Positions 14,674-24,200 of a stretch of 24,689 nucleotides of DNA are shown here, piece after piece. Both the position numbers and the translations under genes were made by a program. The DNA comes from Bacteroidota bacterium (GTDB taxonomy: Bacteria; Bacteroidota; Bacteroidia; Bacteroidales; Rikenellaceae), in contig JAEZPN010000037.1 of assembly GCA_023413645.1 (NCBI GenBank), forward strand, positions 1-24,689, in the 5' to 3' direction. The notes beneath the pieces were generated by a model. That model ran no database searches, was not told where the DNA came from, and saw only the letters and a list, made by a program, of their open reading frames with translations. Position 1 is the stretch's first letter. The number at the start of each line of letters is the position of its first letter.

Positions 14674-15690
14674 TTACTTTTGTTTAGGAGAGGCGACAGC
14701 GTTATTCGCTCTCTTCTCCAGAGTTTTTGGGGGCACCTCCGCCGAGAACTCTGTGTTATTCGAGAGCTCGACATTCTGCAACTGACTATTCAGTTTGTTG
14801 TTTGCTGGAGGCGTTCCCATCTTTGCGTCCGTAGGCTTTTGACCCTTTACTCCTGGGGGTGCCTGCGTAGGACGTGTGCCGTTAGGTGAGGGGTTGATGG
14901 TTGTAGGTGCGCTATTGGGGCGGCTATCTTCAGCCTTAACGCTATTGCCGATTGCACGATTGGTCTTCGTAGGATCGAACTTCTTCGTGTTCTCGTTGTT
15001 TGCTCCACTCTTCTTGTTGGTATCCTTCTTTGTGCTACTCTTCGATGCGCTCTCCTCACGTTTTTTCTCCTCCTGTTCAAGCTCCTCGGCAGTGGGCTGA
15101 CTCATGTCGAACTCCATCTCGGAGCTATACTTACGGAAGTGGATGTTTTTCAGGTCTTCGTCAGCATCGAAGCCCACGCCGAAGTGCCAGCCATCGGGCT
15201 GCAAAATCTTGGTGTCGACGTTCGAGTATATCTTCTTGGTCGTAGCATTCCAGAAGAGCTGCTGTGTGTATATCTCGGTATGACCCGTTACCGTTGTGTC
15301 GCCATCCTTGCGGTTGTTCTTGATGATGGTGACGTTACCCTTAGCCTCCCAGAGTCTCTGGTTCTCGTAGTAGATGGCGTAGTTTGCCGTGATTGTGGCA
15401 TCTTCGAGGTTTATAGAGTCCTGGGTATATGTCGTCATCTTAATACCACGGCGAAACTCCTGATATGGGTTTGTTGCCATGCTATAGCCCTCCATGAGTG
15501 GTGTGACAAAGGTGTAGGAGCGTCTGCCGTTCTCCATCATCATGATCGTACGGTTTTCGCTCGACTCTGTCATCAGCGTCTCATAGTCATATTCTGTAGC
15601 CTTGGGCTTGTTGCTACATGAGAATAGCAATGTAGCACTCCCCAGTACGGAGAGTGCTATCACTGCATATCGTCTCAATATATGGTGCAT
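14674..15690 (-). CDS. lptC: LptC-like LPS export protein with a long disordered C-terminal tail
   Basis: LptC takes LPS from the LptFG permease and passes it to LptA. The N terminus (ILRRYAVIALSVLGSATLLFSCS) reads as a lipoprotein signal with lipobox LFSC and C25, or a membrane anchor. Residues about 30-197 carry the beta-strand LptC/LptA-like domain (GIKMTTYTQDSINLEDATIT, AKGNVTII, IYSNVDTKILQPDG). Residues 198-338, about 140 amino acids, are low-complexity and rich in Lys, Glu, Asn, Pro, Ser and Thr with no visible domain; E. coli LptC is only 191 residues. It sits 24 nt after the TPR gene and 28 nt before the CNNM gene, which suits a shared operon. The permease partner is on the plus strand at 2475-3590. 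Confidence 0.85.
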   Translation of the reverse strand: MHHILRRYAVIALSVLGSATLLFSCSNKPKATEYDYETLMTESSENRTIMMMENGRRSYTFVTPLMEGYSMATNPYQEFRRGIKMTTYTQDSINLEDATITANYAIYYENQRLWEAKGNVTIIKNNRKDGDTTVTGHTEIYTQQLFWNATTKKIYSNVDTKILQPDGWHFGVGFDADEDLKNIHFRKYSSEMEFDMSQPTAEELEQEEKKREESASKSSTKKDTNKKSGANNENTKKFDPTKTNRAIGNSVKAEDSRPNSAPTTINPSPNGTRPTQAPPGVKGQKPTDAKMGTPPANNKLNSQLQNVELSNNTEFSAEVPPKTLEKRANNAVASPKQK

Positions 15691-15714
15691 AGAATCTATC
15701 TCGGCACCTGTTGA

Positions 15715-17061
15715 TTAACGGTAACGAACAGTTGTTACCTGACCTGCTGCATAGCCGCAGAGGATAGTGTAGCGATCGCCAGCTGTGAGCTCAGCGAAGA
15801 AGCAAGACTCCTGTACGGGGAATGCTGCGCGGTATGCGCTCATCAACTGCTGTGCAGCCTTCTGTACCTCGGGCTCATCCTTGAGGAGGTTAACAGCCTG
15901 AGACATAGCGTCGTATGCTGCCCAGTATACAGTTGTGCCACCAACCTTATCCTCAGGACATGTGCTAGCTGCGTAGCACTGACCAAGGATGAAGTAAGCG
16001 TAACCATTCTCGGGGTTGATACCACGGAGCTCACGTGCAGACTCAACAGCTGCAGAGTAGTTGTGCTTGCTGATCTCGATAAGAGCAATCTGAACGTAGA
16101 GAGGCTCCTTCTTTGCGGGATCTGCCTCAACTGCGAGTGCCTCGCGGAGGTACTTCAACGCCTTGTCGTTCTCGCCACGGTTCTTGAAACCCTGAGCAAG
16201 GAACAATGCTGTCTCTGATGAAGGCTTGATAGTGTAGTACTTCTCTGTGCAAGCGAAGAAGAAGTCGCTTGAGCACTGTGCACGAGACATGAGTGCTACA
16301 GCCTGTGCGAGGAGTGCCTCGTTCTCAGGATCGTTAGCAAGCTTCTGGCTGAACAATGCCTCGAGGTTCTCGCAGCTTGCAGCACCGCTAGTACCGAAGC
16401 TTGTCTCGAACATGTCGCGATACTGCTCATCCTCTGCTGATACCTCAGCGAAGAGGGGTGAGAGACGCTCATACTCAGACAAGATCATGTCGCTTGTTAC
16501 GCTATCATCATACTCGTAGTCCTCGCAGAGGTACTTGAAGTAGCTAGCTGCGATGTCGAGCTGTGACTTACCGCTCTCGATACCTGCGTCTACAGCATCC
16601 TTCAAACCTGCACGCAACAAAGGACGGTCAGTTGTGCAGTAACGGAGCATATCACGAGCCTTCATATCGAGGATGTAGTCCTTACCATTCTTTGAGTGGT
16701 CACCGAAGTAGATGACACGCTGGTCGTAGATGAACAAGATTGAGTCGATGTACATCTTACGCTCCTGTACGCTACGAGCGCGCTGTGCCTTGTTCTTGTA
16801 GATGGTCACACCACGAGCAAATGTGTTCTGTGATGCTGCGGGGCAGTTGTTCAAAAGCTGCTGGAAGTACTCTGTAGCGAGCTTGAAATCCTTAGCGTCG
16901 ATAGCCTCCTTGAGGTAGTTGCTAGCACTGATGTTCTCCTTACGCTCCTCAACGGTTGCACCCCACTTGCCGTAGGCCTTGTCGTCGCTGAAGTCCTGTG
17001 CTGAAGCCGAGAAGCCCACGAAGAGCGCGGCAGCAGCCAAAATAACCTTTACACTTTTCAT
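15715..17061 (-). CDS. Exported tetratricopeptide-repeat protein
   Basis: Secreted or periplasmic protein of 448 residues with a clear signal peptide (MKSVKVILAAAALFVGFSASA, cleavage before Q). The rest is predicted all-helical; TPR-like helical pairs are seen at about 270-400 (ETALFLAQGFKNRGENDKAL, LKYLREALAVEADP, YSAAVESARELRGINPENGY, AYFILGQCYAAS). Its specific function is unknown; its position between an outer-membrane barrel and lptC suggests a scaffold in envelope biogenesis, which is inference. Serine codons are nearly all AGC or TCA, with hardly any TCG, unlike flanking genes, suggesting high expression. The ATG at 17061 lies 58 nt after the barrel gene stop, with an A-rich leader and no Shine-Dalgarno site. 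Confidence 0.85.
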   Translation of the reverse strand: MKSVKVILAAAALFVGFSASAQDFSDDKAYGKWGATVEERKENISASNYLKEAIDAKDFKLATEYFQQLLNNCPAASQNTFARGVTIYKNKAQRARSVQERKMYIDSILFIYDQRVIYFGDHSKNGKDYILDMKARDMLRYCTTDRPLLRAGLKDAVDAGIESGKSQLDIAASYFKYLCEDYEYDDSVTSDMILSEYERLSPLFAEVSAEDEQYRDMFETSFGTSGAASCENLEALFSQKLANDPENEALLAQAVALMSRAQCSSDFFFACTEKYYTIKPSSETALFLAQGFKNRGENDKALKYLREALAVEADPAKKEPLYVQIALIEISKHNYSAAVESARELRGINPENGYAYFILGQCYAASTCPEDKVGGTTVYWAAYDAMSQAVNLLKDEPEVQKAAQQLMSAYRAAFPVQESCFFAELTAGDRYTILCGYAAGQVTTVRYR

Positions 17062-17119
17062 AAATTAAGTTTTTTATTGTATTTGTTTCTGTATATTTCT
17101 GATTCCTAAGCCTCTGACG

Positions 17120-18523
17120 TTAGTCGTACTTCTGTCGCACAAACCAGTAGTCTGATGTGTCGAGCGAGAAGAGCGTAAAGCCCAAAGATATTTTGTAGTA
17201 GTTCTGTGTCACGAGGCCTACCTTCATGCCTTTGAGCTGTGTGGCAGCTGCCGACGACATGCGACCATACTCGAAACCGAGGTTTATAGATGACGAACCC
17301 CACATCTTTACAGGGAAACCTATACCTGCGGTGATGGCCATTTGGTTGATTCTCTCACCTGCGAAGGTCTGGTAGTAGTTACCTACTCGAGCACCTACGC
17401 GGTAGGTCATGCGGTTGAGGTAGTTACGCACATCGCTACGCTTGGGTGTAATCTCGAAACCCGCCTTGATGGTGTGGGTATTGGTGTATGCTACTGCAAT
17501 ATCTTTGTCGTTGTTATTCTCCACAAAGTCGCTGTTGTTGCTACCCCATGCCGAGTATTTGTAGTCTACACCCCAGGCAATCACACGGTCCATGTAGTAG
17601 ATACCTGCGCCAAACTCGTGAGGCACGCGAAGTTCCAATGTCGAAAGGTCGTTGCGCACGGTAGCACCCTGAATGTTGTTTATCGTGTTGTCGGTGTATA
17701 CGTAGTTCTGCACCTTGGGGTTAAGGTTGCCACCGAGGTCGTATGTAGCACCAAACGTAAGCATGCGCTTCTCGTTCGAGATGATGCTCCATTGCAAGCC
17801 CGCCTGGAGTTTGAAGTTGTTCACTACGTAGCGGTCAACGCCCTTTGTCGAAGCGAAGTTACCCTCGCCAGTAATGACATTGGGGATCGATGTTGTGTAT
17901 GTACGCTCGATGTTGCCCCAGAAATATTTTGCTGCAACACCAATCGAGAACTTGTTCCATGGAGCCCAGCCCACTGCGACCTTGACCTCTGTGATGTCGC
18001 CATCGCCCATGTAGCCATATACCACGCGACCTATATCTGCCCAGTTGTCCTCGTTCTGGTCTGTAACGTTCATCTTATATCCCACGCTGCTGTATGGTGC
18101 AACGCTCACTGTAGCGCCCAGGCTCTTAGCCAAGGGGAACGCCATCGAGATACTGTGGATGTTCGCAGTGTTGTATGCGGTCTTTGCCTTGTGGCTCTCG
18201 GCCCCCGAAGCATCAAACTTCATCTGGTTGTTGCGGTAGTGTGTGCCGTCGAAGCTAACATCGAACAAGAAACTCTTGCGAGGTGCGATGCTTGCAGCTG
18301 CGGGGTTCTGGGTGTTTACTTGGTTCAAGGTGCGCACACCGATACCTATGCCACCCATCGAGCGCATCTGCACATTGCCTGGTGTGAGCAACTCGCCGGG
18401 ACCATACATCGAGTATGGCGAGTAGGCGTTGATGCTGCTTGTCTGTGCCTCTGCCACAAGGGGCAAAAGCACGACAACAAGTGCCATGATTAAACCAAGT
18501 ATTGACTTATATCCTCTCTGCAT
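17120..18523 (-). CDS. Outer-membrane beta-barrel protein (OmpP1/FadL-like)
   Basis: Predicted outer-membrane barrel of 467 residues. A signal peptide of about 26 residues (MQRGYKSILGLIMALVVVLLPLVAEA) precedes NAYSPYSMYGPGELLTPG and RSMGGIGIGVRTLNQVNTQNPA, a start typical of Bacteroidota FadL/PorV-like barrels. Many alternating amphipathic strands with aromatic ends follow (SIGVAAKYFWGNIERTYTT, LTFGATYDLGGNLNP, AWGVDYKYSAWG, INLGFEYGRMSSA, YYKISLGFTLFS). The transported substrate is unknown. The start at 18523 lies inside coaX with a 17-nt overlap; the basic n-region argues for this start rather than the internal Met at residue 13. Confidence 0.85.
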   Translation of the reverse strand: MQRGYKSILGLIMALVVVLLPLVAEAQTSSINAYSPYSMYGPGELLTPGNVQMRSMGGIGIGVRTLNQVNTQNPAAASIAPRKSFLFDVSFDGTHYRNNQMKFDASGAESHKAKTAYNTANIHSISMAFPLAKSLGATVSVAPYSSVGYKMNVTDQNEDNWADIGRVVYGYMGDGDITEVKVAVGWAPWNKFSIGVAAKYFWGNIERTYTTSIPNVITGEGNFASTKGVDRYVVNNFKLQAGLQWSIISNEKRMLTFGATYDLGGNLNPKVQNYVYTDNTINNIQGATVRNDLSTLELRVPHEFGAGIYYMDRVIAWGVDYKYSAWGSNNSDFVENNNDKDIAVAYTNTHTIKAGFEITPKRSDVRNYLNRMTYRVGARVGNYYQTFAGERINQMAITAGIGFPVKMWGSSSINLGFEYGRMSSAAATQLKGMKVGLVTQNYYKISLGFTLFSLDTSDYWFVRQKYD

Positions 18524-19241
18524 TGTAGTTCAAAATTCTATTGAGTCCGAAAATAACCGGCTCACAGTCTGCAAATATCGCATTTTTAATTCTCTTTGCA
18601 AAATATTTTGCATCACCTCCGGTGAAAATTATGAATTTTTCTCCATTTTTCTGCATAAATGCCTCTGCATACCCCCTAATTTCGTGCTCAACACCTCGCA
18701 TCACCCCCTGTTCGATAGCCTCTTTTGTTGTATGGCCGTAGTCCATGACCTCATCCGTTGCATAGCAACGAGGCAGACGTGCGGTGTAGTCAGACAATGC
18801 ACGGAAGCGCGTCGTAACACCGGGAGATATGTTGCCGCCCTTGAATGCTCCACCCTCCACAAAGTCGATTGTTATGGCTGTGCCGAAGTCGACAATCATA
18901 ATGTCGCTGTTGGGGTACATGGCTTGAGCTCCCACGGCAGCTGCAAGGCGGTCGGCACCCAATGTCTCGGGAGTGTAGTAGTGGTTATCGAGGGGTATGG
19001 GTGTTGTCGCAGGTCTAAATATTACAACCTTACTAAGGTGCTCTGCCACAATCTGGTGTGTCCGTTCCTCGTCGCCACGTGTTGAGGCAATGATGGCACG
19101 CGAGATGGTGGGGTACTCGACCATTATCTCCTCAAAGAGCGAGGTGCTAAACGCTTCGGTGACATACTCCTTGATGAGCGTGTCACCATTCATCACTACA
19201 ACCTTTGCGCGGCTATTGCCCGTATCGATTATTAGGTTCAT
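18507..19241 (-). CDS. coaX: Type III pantothenate kinase
   Basis: Catalyses ATP-dependent phosphorylation of pantothenate, the first step of coenzyme A synthesis. The 244-residue protein shows the ASKHA-fold signatures of CoaX: the N-terminal phosphate loop IIDTGNSRAK, TLGADRLAA in the middle, VDFGTAITID and GGNISPG. Type III enzymes typically need a monovalent cation and are not inhibited by CoA. It lies 11 nt after the mfd stop, and its last 17 nt overlap the start of the barrel gene, which suggests translational coupling. Confidence 0.95.
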   Translation of the reverse strand: MNLIIDTGNSRAKVVVMNGDTLIKEYVTEAFSTSLFEEIMVEYPTISRAIIASTRGDEERTHQIVAEHLSKVVIFRPATTPIPLDNHYYTPETLGADRLAAAVGAQAMYPNSDIMIVDFGTAITIDFVEGGAFKGGNISPGVTTRFRALSDYTARLPRCYATDEVMDYGHTTKEAIEQGVMRGVEHEIRGYAEAFMQKNGEKFIIFTGGDAKYFAKRIKNAIFADCEPVIFGLNRILNYNAERI

Positions 19242-19252
19242 CTGCTTTAGTG

Positions 19253-22200
19253 TTAACTATTTGGCGTTGCTGCTTCGGCTAAGTTGCGAAGCATAGCTAC
19301 GGCTTCTGCTATGGAGTATATCTTTCTAACGGTCATAGATAGGCGGTTATTGTATTGCTTAACCACAAATCTGTCGGGCTGGGCTACAACTCTGCGCAAC
19401 ATATTGAGGAATGTCTCGGTTTTGAAGAATGGCGAGTTGTTGTCACCCACGAAGCGCACGATGAGTAGGCCGTTCTTTACCTTTACATGCTCCATACCGA
19501 GGTTTATAGCCTCGCGGCGTAGCTTCACGACGTCGATAAGCTCGCGCACGGACTGCGGAATAGCTCCGAAGCGGTCGAGTAGGCGCGCCGCAAATGCCTC
19601 GAACTGCTCGTCGGTGCGCATGGCGTCAATCTCGCGGTAGAGACGCAGCTTCTCGCTCTGTGAGCGCACGTAACTATCAGGGATTGAAGCGTCCACGTCG
19701 ATGTCGATAGTGGCGTCATCAACAAACGATATATCCTTCATAGCATCGTTCTCGGCCTCGCTCAAACCCGAAGTGTCGAGACCCTCGGCGCGCAGCTCCG
19801 AGATTGCCTGCTGCAAAATCTTTTGGTATGTCTCGATGCCCACGTCGGCAATAAAGCCACTCTGCTCAGCACCCAATAGGTTGCCCGCACCGCGAATGTC
19901 GAGGTCCTGCATCGCGATATTGAAGCCCGAACCGAGGTCCGAGAACTCCTCGATAGCGCGCAGACGGCGGCGTGCATCACCCCCGATAAGTTCGTCAGGC
20001 GGCGAGAGCAAGTAGCAAAAACCCTTGCGGTCGCTACGTCCCACGCGGCCACGCAGCTGGTGGAGGTCGCTTAGTCCAAAGTGGTGCGCATCGTTGATAA
20101 TGATGGTGTTAGCATTGCCGATGTCGATGCCGTTCTCGATGATTGTCGTCGCTACAAGCACGTCGAACTCGCCATAGATGAAGTTCATGATGAGCTTCTC
20201 TAACTCCTCGGCCTTCATGCGACCGTGGCCCACGCCCACACGCGCCTTGGGGCAGAGTCGTGTAATCATGTCCGCGATACGCGACAAGTCATCGACCTTG
20301 TTATGCACGAAGTAAACCTGACCACCACGTGCCAACTCCTCCTCGATAGCATCCTGTATCACCTCCTCGCTAAAGATATGCGACTCTGTGACAATAGGTT
20401 GACGGTTGGGTGGTGGGGTAGATATGACTGAAAGGTCGCGCGAACCCATAAGCGAAAATTGGAGCGTTCGCGGAATGGGCGTCGCGGTAAGTGTTAGGGT
20501 GTCAACAGCGACAGAGAGCTGCGTGAGTTTCTCCTTTGCTGCCACGCCAAACTTCTGCTCCTCGTCGATAACCAAGAGACCCAGGTCGTGGAACTCTATC
20601 TGCTTCGAGAGCATCTTGTGCGTACCGATAAGAATGTCTATCTTTCCCGACTTAAGCTCCTGAGCAATGCGGTTAGCCTCCTTCGTGGACTTCGTGCGGT
20701 TGATGTACTCCACCGTTACAGGTAGGTCGCGAAGGCGCTCCGAGAAGGAGCGGTAGTGTTGCAGAGCGAGGATTGTTGTGGGCACAAGAACTGCCGTCTG
20801 CTTGCCATCGCATGCCGCCTTGAAGGCTGCACGTATAGCCACCTCGGTCTTACCAAAGCCTACATCGCCGCAGACCAATCTATCCATAGGCTGGTCCGAC
20901 TCCATGTCGCGCTTAACCGCGGCAATGGCAGTCTGCTGGTCGGGTGTATCCTCCCACTTGAATGATGCCTCGAGCTCCTGCTGTAGGTAGCCATCCTCGG
21001 AGAATGCAAAGCCCTTCGATGCCTTACGTTTGGCGTAGAGGGCGATAAGCTCGCGCGAAATATCCTTTACGGCCTTCTTGGTCGTTGCTTTGAGCTTCTG
21101 CCATGCGCCATTTCCGAGCTTGTATATCTTCGGTGGTTCACCCTCGCCACTCTTGTAGCGCGAGATGCGGTGTAGGGCGTGGACATTCACAAAGAGGATG
21201 TCGTTATCCTTGTATATCAGCTTTATAGCCTCCTTGGTGTGGCCATTTTCGTTGAGTTTAACAAGACCTCCGAAGCGACCTACACCATGGTCTATATGCA
21301 CGACGTAGTCGCCCACCTTTAGGGCGTTAAGCTCCGCTACGGTCATCTGCTCGTCGCGCTTAATCTCGTCGCGCAGGCGGTAGCGCTGGTAGCGGTCAAA
21401 TATGTTGTGGTCTGTATATACACAGACCTTAAGGTCGTTATCAATGAAGCCCTCGTGGAGCACTATATCCTCGGCACGGAACGATACCTCGTTGCGGCCA
21501 ATCTGGTGGAAGATGTTGTTTAGACGCTCCATCTGCGCCTTGTTGTGCGAGAGGATAGATGTTGTGTAGCCACGCTCGCCATTCCAGCGGATGTCGTCGG
21601 CCAACATCTCGAAGTTGCGGTTGAAGGCGGGCTGTGGCGTAGTGTTGAAGGTGATGGTGTGCGTAGCACGGCGCTCGCGGATGTTATCTCTCCACACAAC
21701 GATACTCGACTCCTCCCAATCCTTGAGGAGTACCTGACGTGAGGTCACACGGCTTGCCAACGAGCGTGCCTCCTCCTCACTCTCGGCCTGCTCCAATACC
21801 TTCTTGCGCACCTCGGCAACCTTGCGTAGCGCAAAGTCTCCATCTGAAATCCACCATGTAGCACCCGCAGCAAAGCGTGCCAACGACACGCGGTTTGCAC
21901 TCTCGCCATCGCGCATGGTGTTTGCCACAATCTCTACGCTCTCGGGTCTCTCGTGCGATAGCTGACTCGAGATGTCGAAGCGGCGCAATGAGTCGATCTC
22001 GTCGCCAAAGAAGTCGATACGGTAGGGTTTAGACTCCACGTACGAGAAGATGTCGACGATACCTCCGCGCACAGAATACTGACCAGGCTCGTAGACAAAG
22101 TCAACGCGCTCGAAGCCATGCTCTATAAGCCAGTTGACTAGCGTGCTCTGCTCCATCTTGTCACCCACCTTAAGGTGTAGGGACAACTCTGCCAGCTCAA

Positions 22201-22603
22201 CACGCTCTGCAACGCTCTCGGCAAGAGCTTCGGGGTAGGTACATACGGCTAGGAAACCCTCCTTGAAGTTGGTGATAGCATTGAGTGCCGAGGTGCGGCG
22301 CACCACGCCCTGAGCATCCTCGCTGCCATAGGCTGCAGAGCGCTTATAACCCGATGAGAAGAACTCAACACGCTCTTCGCCAAGGAGTTCGTAGAGGTCG
22401 TTGACGAGGTATGCTGCACTGTCGCGGTCCTCAGTTAGGAAGATATGTATGCCCCCCATGCGCTCGACAGTACCCGCAGCATAAAGCGAATAGGCTCCGC
22501 CGACCATCTGCTCGAGATGGACGGTAGAGCCTAATTTTTCCAAACATTTTTGTAGCTCATTCGCCTGTTTGGAGTTGCGAACGAGGCCTTTCAAATAATC
22601 CAC
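19253..22603 (-). CDS. mfd: Transcription-repair coupling factor
   Basis: DNA translocase that removes RNA polymerase stalled at lesions and recruits UvrA. It has 1116 residues, the normal length (E. coli 1148). Domains in order: UvrB-homology N-terminal region, RNA-polymerase-interacting domain around GDYVVHIDHGVGRFGGLVKL, RecG-like SF2 helicase with Walker A GDVGFGKTEVAIRAAF (K585), LLVIDEEQKFGV (DEEQ box, about residue 676), LTATPIPRTLQFSLMG, and QLRGRVGRSDRKGF, then a C-terminal autoinhibitory domain. The first codon is GTG (22603), with AGGAAG a few bases upstream; no nearer in-frame ATG preserves the N-terminal block. It begins 27 nt after the RNase G stop and runs into coaX after 11 nt. 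Confidence 0.97.
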   Translation of the reverse strand: MDYLKGLVRNSKQANELQKCLEKLGSTVHLEQMVGGAYSLYAAGTVERMGGIHIFLTEDRDSAAYLVNDLYELLGEERVEFFSSGYKRSAAYGSEDAQGVVRRTSALNAITNFKEGFLAVCTYPEALAESVAERVELAELSLHLKVGDKMEQSTLVNWLIEHGFERVDFVYEPGQYSVRGGIVDIFSYVESKPYRIDFFGDEIDSLRRFDISSQLSHERPESVEIVANTMRDGESANRVSLARFAAGATWWISDGDFALRKVAEVRKKVLEQAESEEEARSLASRVTSRQVLLKDWEESSIVVWRDNIRERRATHTITFNTTPQPAFNRNFEMLADDIRWNGERGYTTSILSHNKAQMERLNNIFHQIGRNEVSFRAEDIVLHEGFIDNDLKVCVYTDHNIFDRYQRYRLRDEIKRDEQMTVAELNALKVGDYVVHIDHGVGRFGGLVKLNENGHTKEAIKLIYKDNDILFVNVHALHRISRYKSGEGEPPKIYKLGNGAWQKLKATTKKAVKDISRELIALYAKRKASKGFAFSEDGYLQQELEASFKWEDTPDQQTAIAAVKRDMESDQPMDRLVCGDVGFGKTEVAIRAAFKAACDGKQTAVLVPTTILALQHYRSFSERLRDLPVTVEYINRTKSTKEANRIAQELKSGKIDILIGTHKMLSKQIEFHDLGLLVIDEEQKFGVAAKEKLTQLSVAVDTLTLTATPIPRTLQFSLMGSRDLSVISTPPPNRQPIVTESHIFSEEVIQDAIEEELARGGQVYFVHNKVDDLSRIADMITRLCPKARVGVGHGRMKAEELEKLIMNFIYGEFDVLVATTIIENGIDIGNANTIIINDAHHFGLSDLHQLRGRVGRSDRKGFCYLLSPPDELIGGDARRRLRAIEEFSDLGSGFNIAMQDLDIRGAGNLLGAEQSGFIADVGIETYQKILQQAISELRAEGLDTSGLSEAENDAMKDISFVDDATIDIDVDASIPDSYVRSQSEKLRLYREIDAMRTDEQFEAFAARLLDRFGAIPQSVRELIDVVKLRREAINLGMEHVKVKNGLLIVRFVGDNNSPFFKTETFLNMLRRVVAQPDRFVVKQYNNRLSMTVRKIYSIAEAVAMLRNLAEAATPNS

Positions 22604-22630
22604 GCTTCCTAAAGCTTAAACTCGTGTTAG

Positions 22631-24175
22631 TTACATTAGAAGCGATTTACCCTCTTTGTCGAGGTATGCTACATCAATCATACCGACACTCTGCTCGGTA
22701 GAGATCTTGATGCGCATCTTGTACTTTAACATCCAACGCATGCGGAGCGAAAACAATCCTTTGCGCAGATACGATTCAACATAGGGGCTTACCTTAAGGT
22801 TTACAAAGCGACAACCCTTCTCACTAAGGAGCTGAATCTGCTCCTCGATACTCTTCTCGAGATGCATTGTAGGACCTACCTTGCCTGTGCCATGACATGT
22901 GGGACACACATCGGATGTCTCCTCCATAGCGATGGGGCGTACACGCTGGCGTGTAATCTGCATTAGACCAAACTTGGTCAATGGCAAGATGGTGTGCTTA
23001 GCCTTGTCTGTCGCCATCAACTTCTGCATCTCCTCGTAGAGAGTCTGGCGGCTGGGTGCCTTGCGAAGGTCGATAAAGTCGATGATGACAATACCACCCA
23101 TATCTCGTAGGCGGAGCTGGCGTGCAATCTCCTTTGCTGCTGCAAGGTTTACCTCCAAGGCTGTCTGCTCCTGGTCGTCCTCGGCCTTTGTGCGGTTACC
23201 GGAGTTCACGTCGATGACGTGCATAGCCTCCGTGTGCTCGACAATGAGGTATGCTCCACGGCGGAGCGATACATACTTTGCAAATAACGACTTAATCTGT
23301 TTCGCGACATCGAAGTTATCGAAGATAGGCACCTTGCCTGTGTAGAGCTTCACCTTGTGCTCCATGTCGGGCTTGATGGCGTGAACGTAGCTCTTAATCT
23401 CGTTGTACATCGTCTCGTCGTCGACCGTAATCTGTGAGAATGTGTCGTTGAGCGAGTCGCGAATAATTGTATTTACACGGCTCATTTCGCTCATCAGGCG
23501 AGCGGGAGCCTCGCTCTTGCGCATTGTGGCAAGAGTCTTATTCCATCTCTCGACAAGAGAGAGTATGTCTTGCATGATGTCGATGTCCTCGGCATCGGCA
23601 GCTGCCGTGCGGATGATGACACCGAAGTTTTGTGGTAGCACCTCCTGTGCAACCTTGCGAAGTCGTTTCTTTGCAGCGTTCGAGCGTATCTTATTCGATA
23701 CAAACACCTTATTCGAGAATGGCACTAACACCACATTGCGTCCGGCGAGCGATATGTCTGCCGTGAGACGTGGGCCCTTTGTCGAGATTGCCTCCTTAGC
23801 AATCTGCACCATGACTAAGTCGCCAGGCTTGAGGTGGTCTCCAATGCGACCCTCCTTCTCAAGCGTAGGCTCAATCTTCATGCCCTCAACTCTTATCTGT
23901 CGGCGGCCATTCTGGCTGCTGTGTACGATACGTTCTAGAGAGCGATAGTTGGTACCCAAGTCGAGGTAGTGGATGAAGGCATCCTTCTCGTGACCTATGT
24001 TTACGAATGCTGCGTTCAGGCCGGGCATAATCTTGCGTACGCGACCGAGGTAGATGTCGCCTACCGAGAATCCCGTCTGACACTGCTCTTTGTTAAGCTC
24101 GACGAGCACCTTGTCTTCACATAGTGCTATCGAGACTTCGGTTGGAGTTACATTGATAATTAGTTCTCTGTTCAT
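22631..24175 (-). CDS. rng: Ribonuclease G/E family endoribonuclease
   Basis: Single-strand-specific endoribonuclease for rRNA maturation and mRNA decay. At 514 residues it is RNase G-like and lacks the long C-terminal scaffold of E. coli RNase E. Landmarks: N-terminal S1 domain (about 35-130, GDIYLGRVRKIMPGLNAAFV and KDAFIHYLDLG), the catalytic aspartates D322 in VIDVNSGNRTKA and D366 in IVIIDFIDLRK, and the zinc-link CPTCHGTGKVG. The ATG at 24175 follows a 78-nt gap that contains a long hairpin (24201-24237), a possible site of autoregulation by analogy with the rne leader of E. coli. Neighbours are HU and a 29-aa basic protein upstream and mfd downstream. Confidence 0.95.
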   Translation of the reverse strand: MNRELIINVTPTEVSIALCEDKVLVELNKEQCQTGFSVGDIYLGRVRKIMPGLNAAFVNIGHEKDAFIHYLDLGTNYRSLERIVHSSQNGRRQIRVEGMKIEPTLEKEGRIGDHLKPGDLVMVQIAKEAISTKGPRLTADISLAGRNVVLVPFSNKVFVSNKIRSNAAKKRLRKVAQEVLPQNFGVIIRTAAADAEDIDIMQDILSLVERWNKTLATMRKSEAPARLMSEMSRVNTIIRDSLNDTFSQITVDDETMYNEIKSYVHAIKPDMEHKVKLYTGKVPIFDNFDVAKQIKSLFAKYVSLRRGAYLIVEHTEAMHVIDVNSGNRTKAEDDQEQTALEVNLAAAKEIARQLRLRDMGGIVIIDFIDLRKAPSRQTLYEEMQKLMATDKAKHTILPLTKFGLMQITRQRVRPIAMEETSDVCPTCHGTGKVGPTMHLEKSIEEQIQLLSEKGCRFVNLKVSPYVESYLRKGLFSLRMRWMLKYKMRIKISTEQSVGMIDVAYLDKEGKSLLM

Positions 24176-24200
24176 AATGCTACAATGTAATCCTGTGTAA

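Noticed and set aside
17342..18493. 383-codon open frame on the plus strand opposite the barrel gene
   Set aside because: Cys/Val/His-rich product typical of an antisense frame; the minus-strand gene has a signal peptide and barrel strands.
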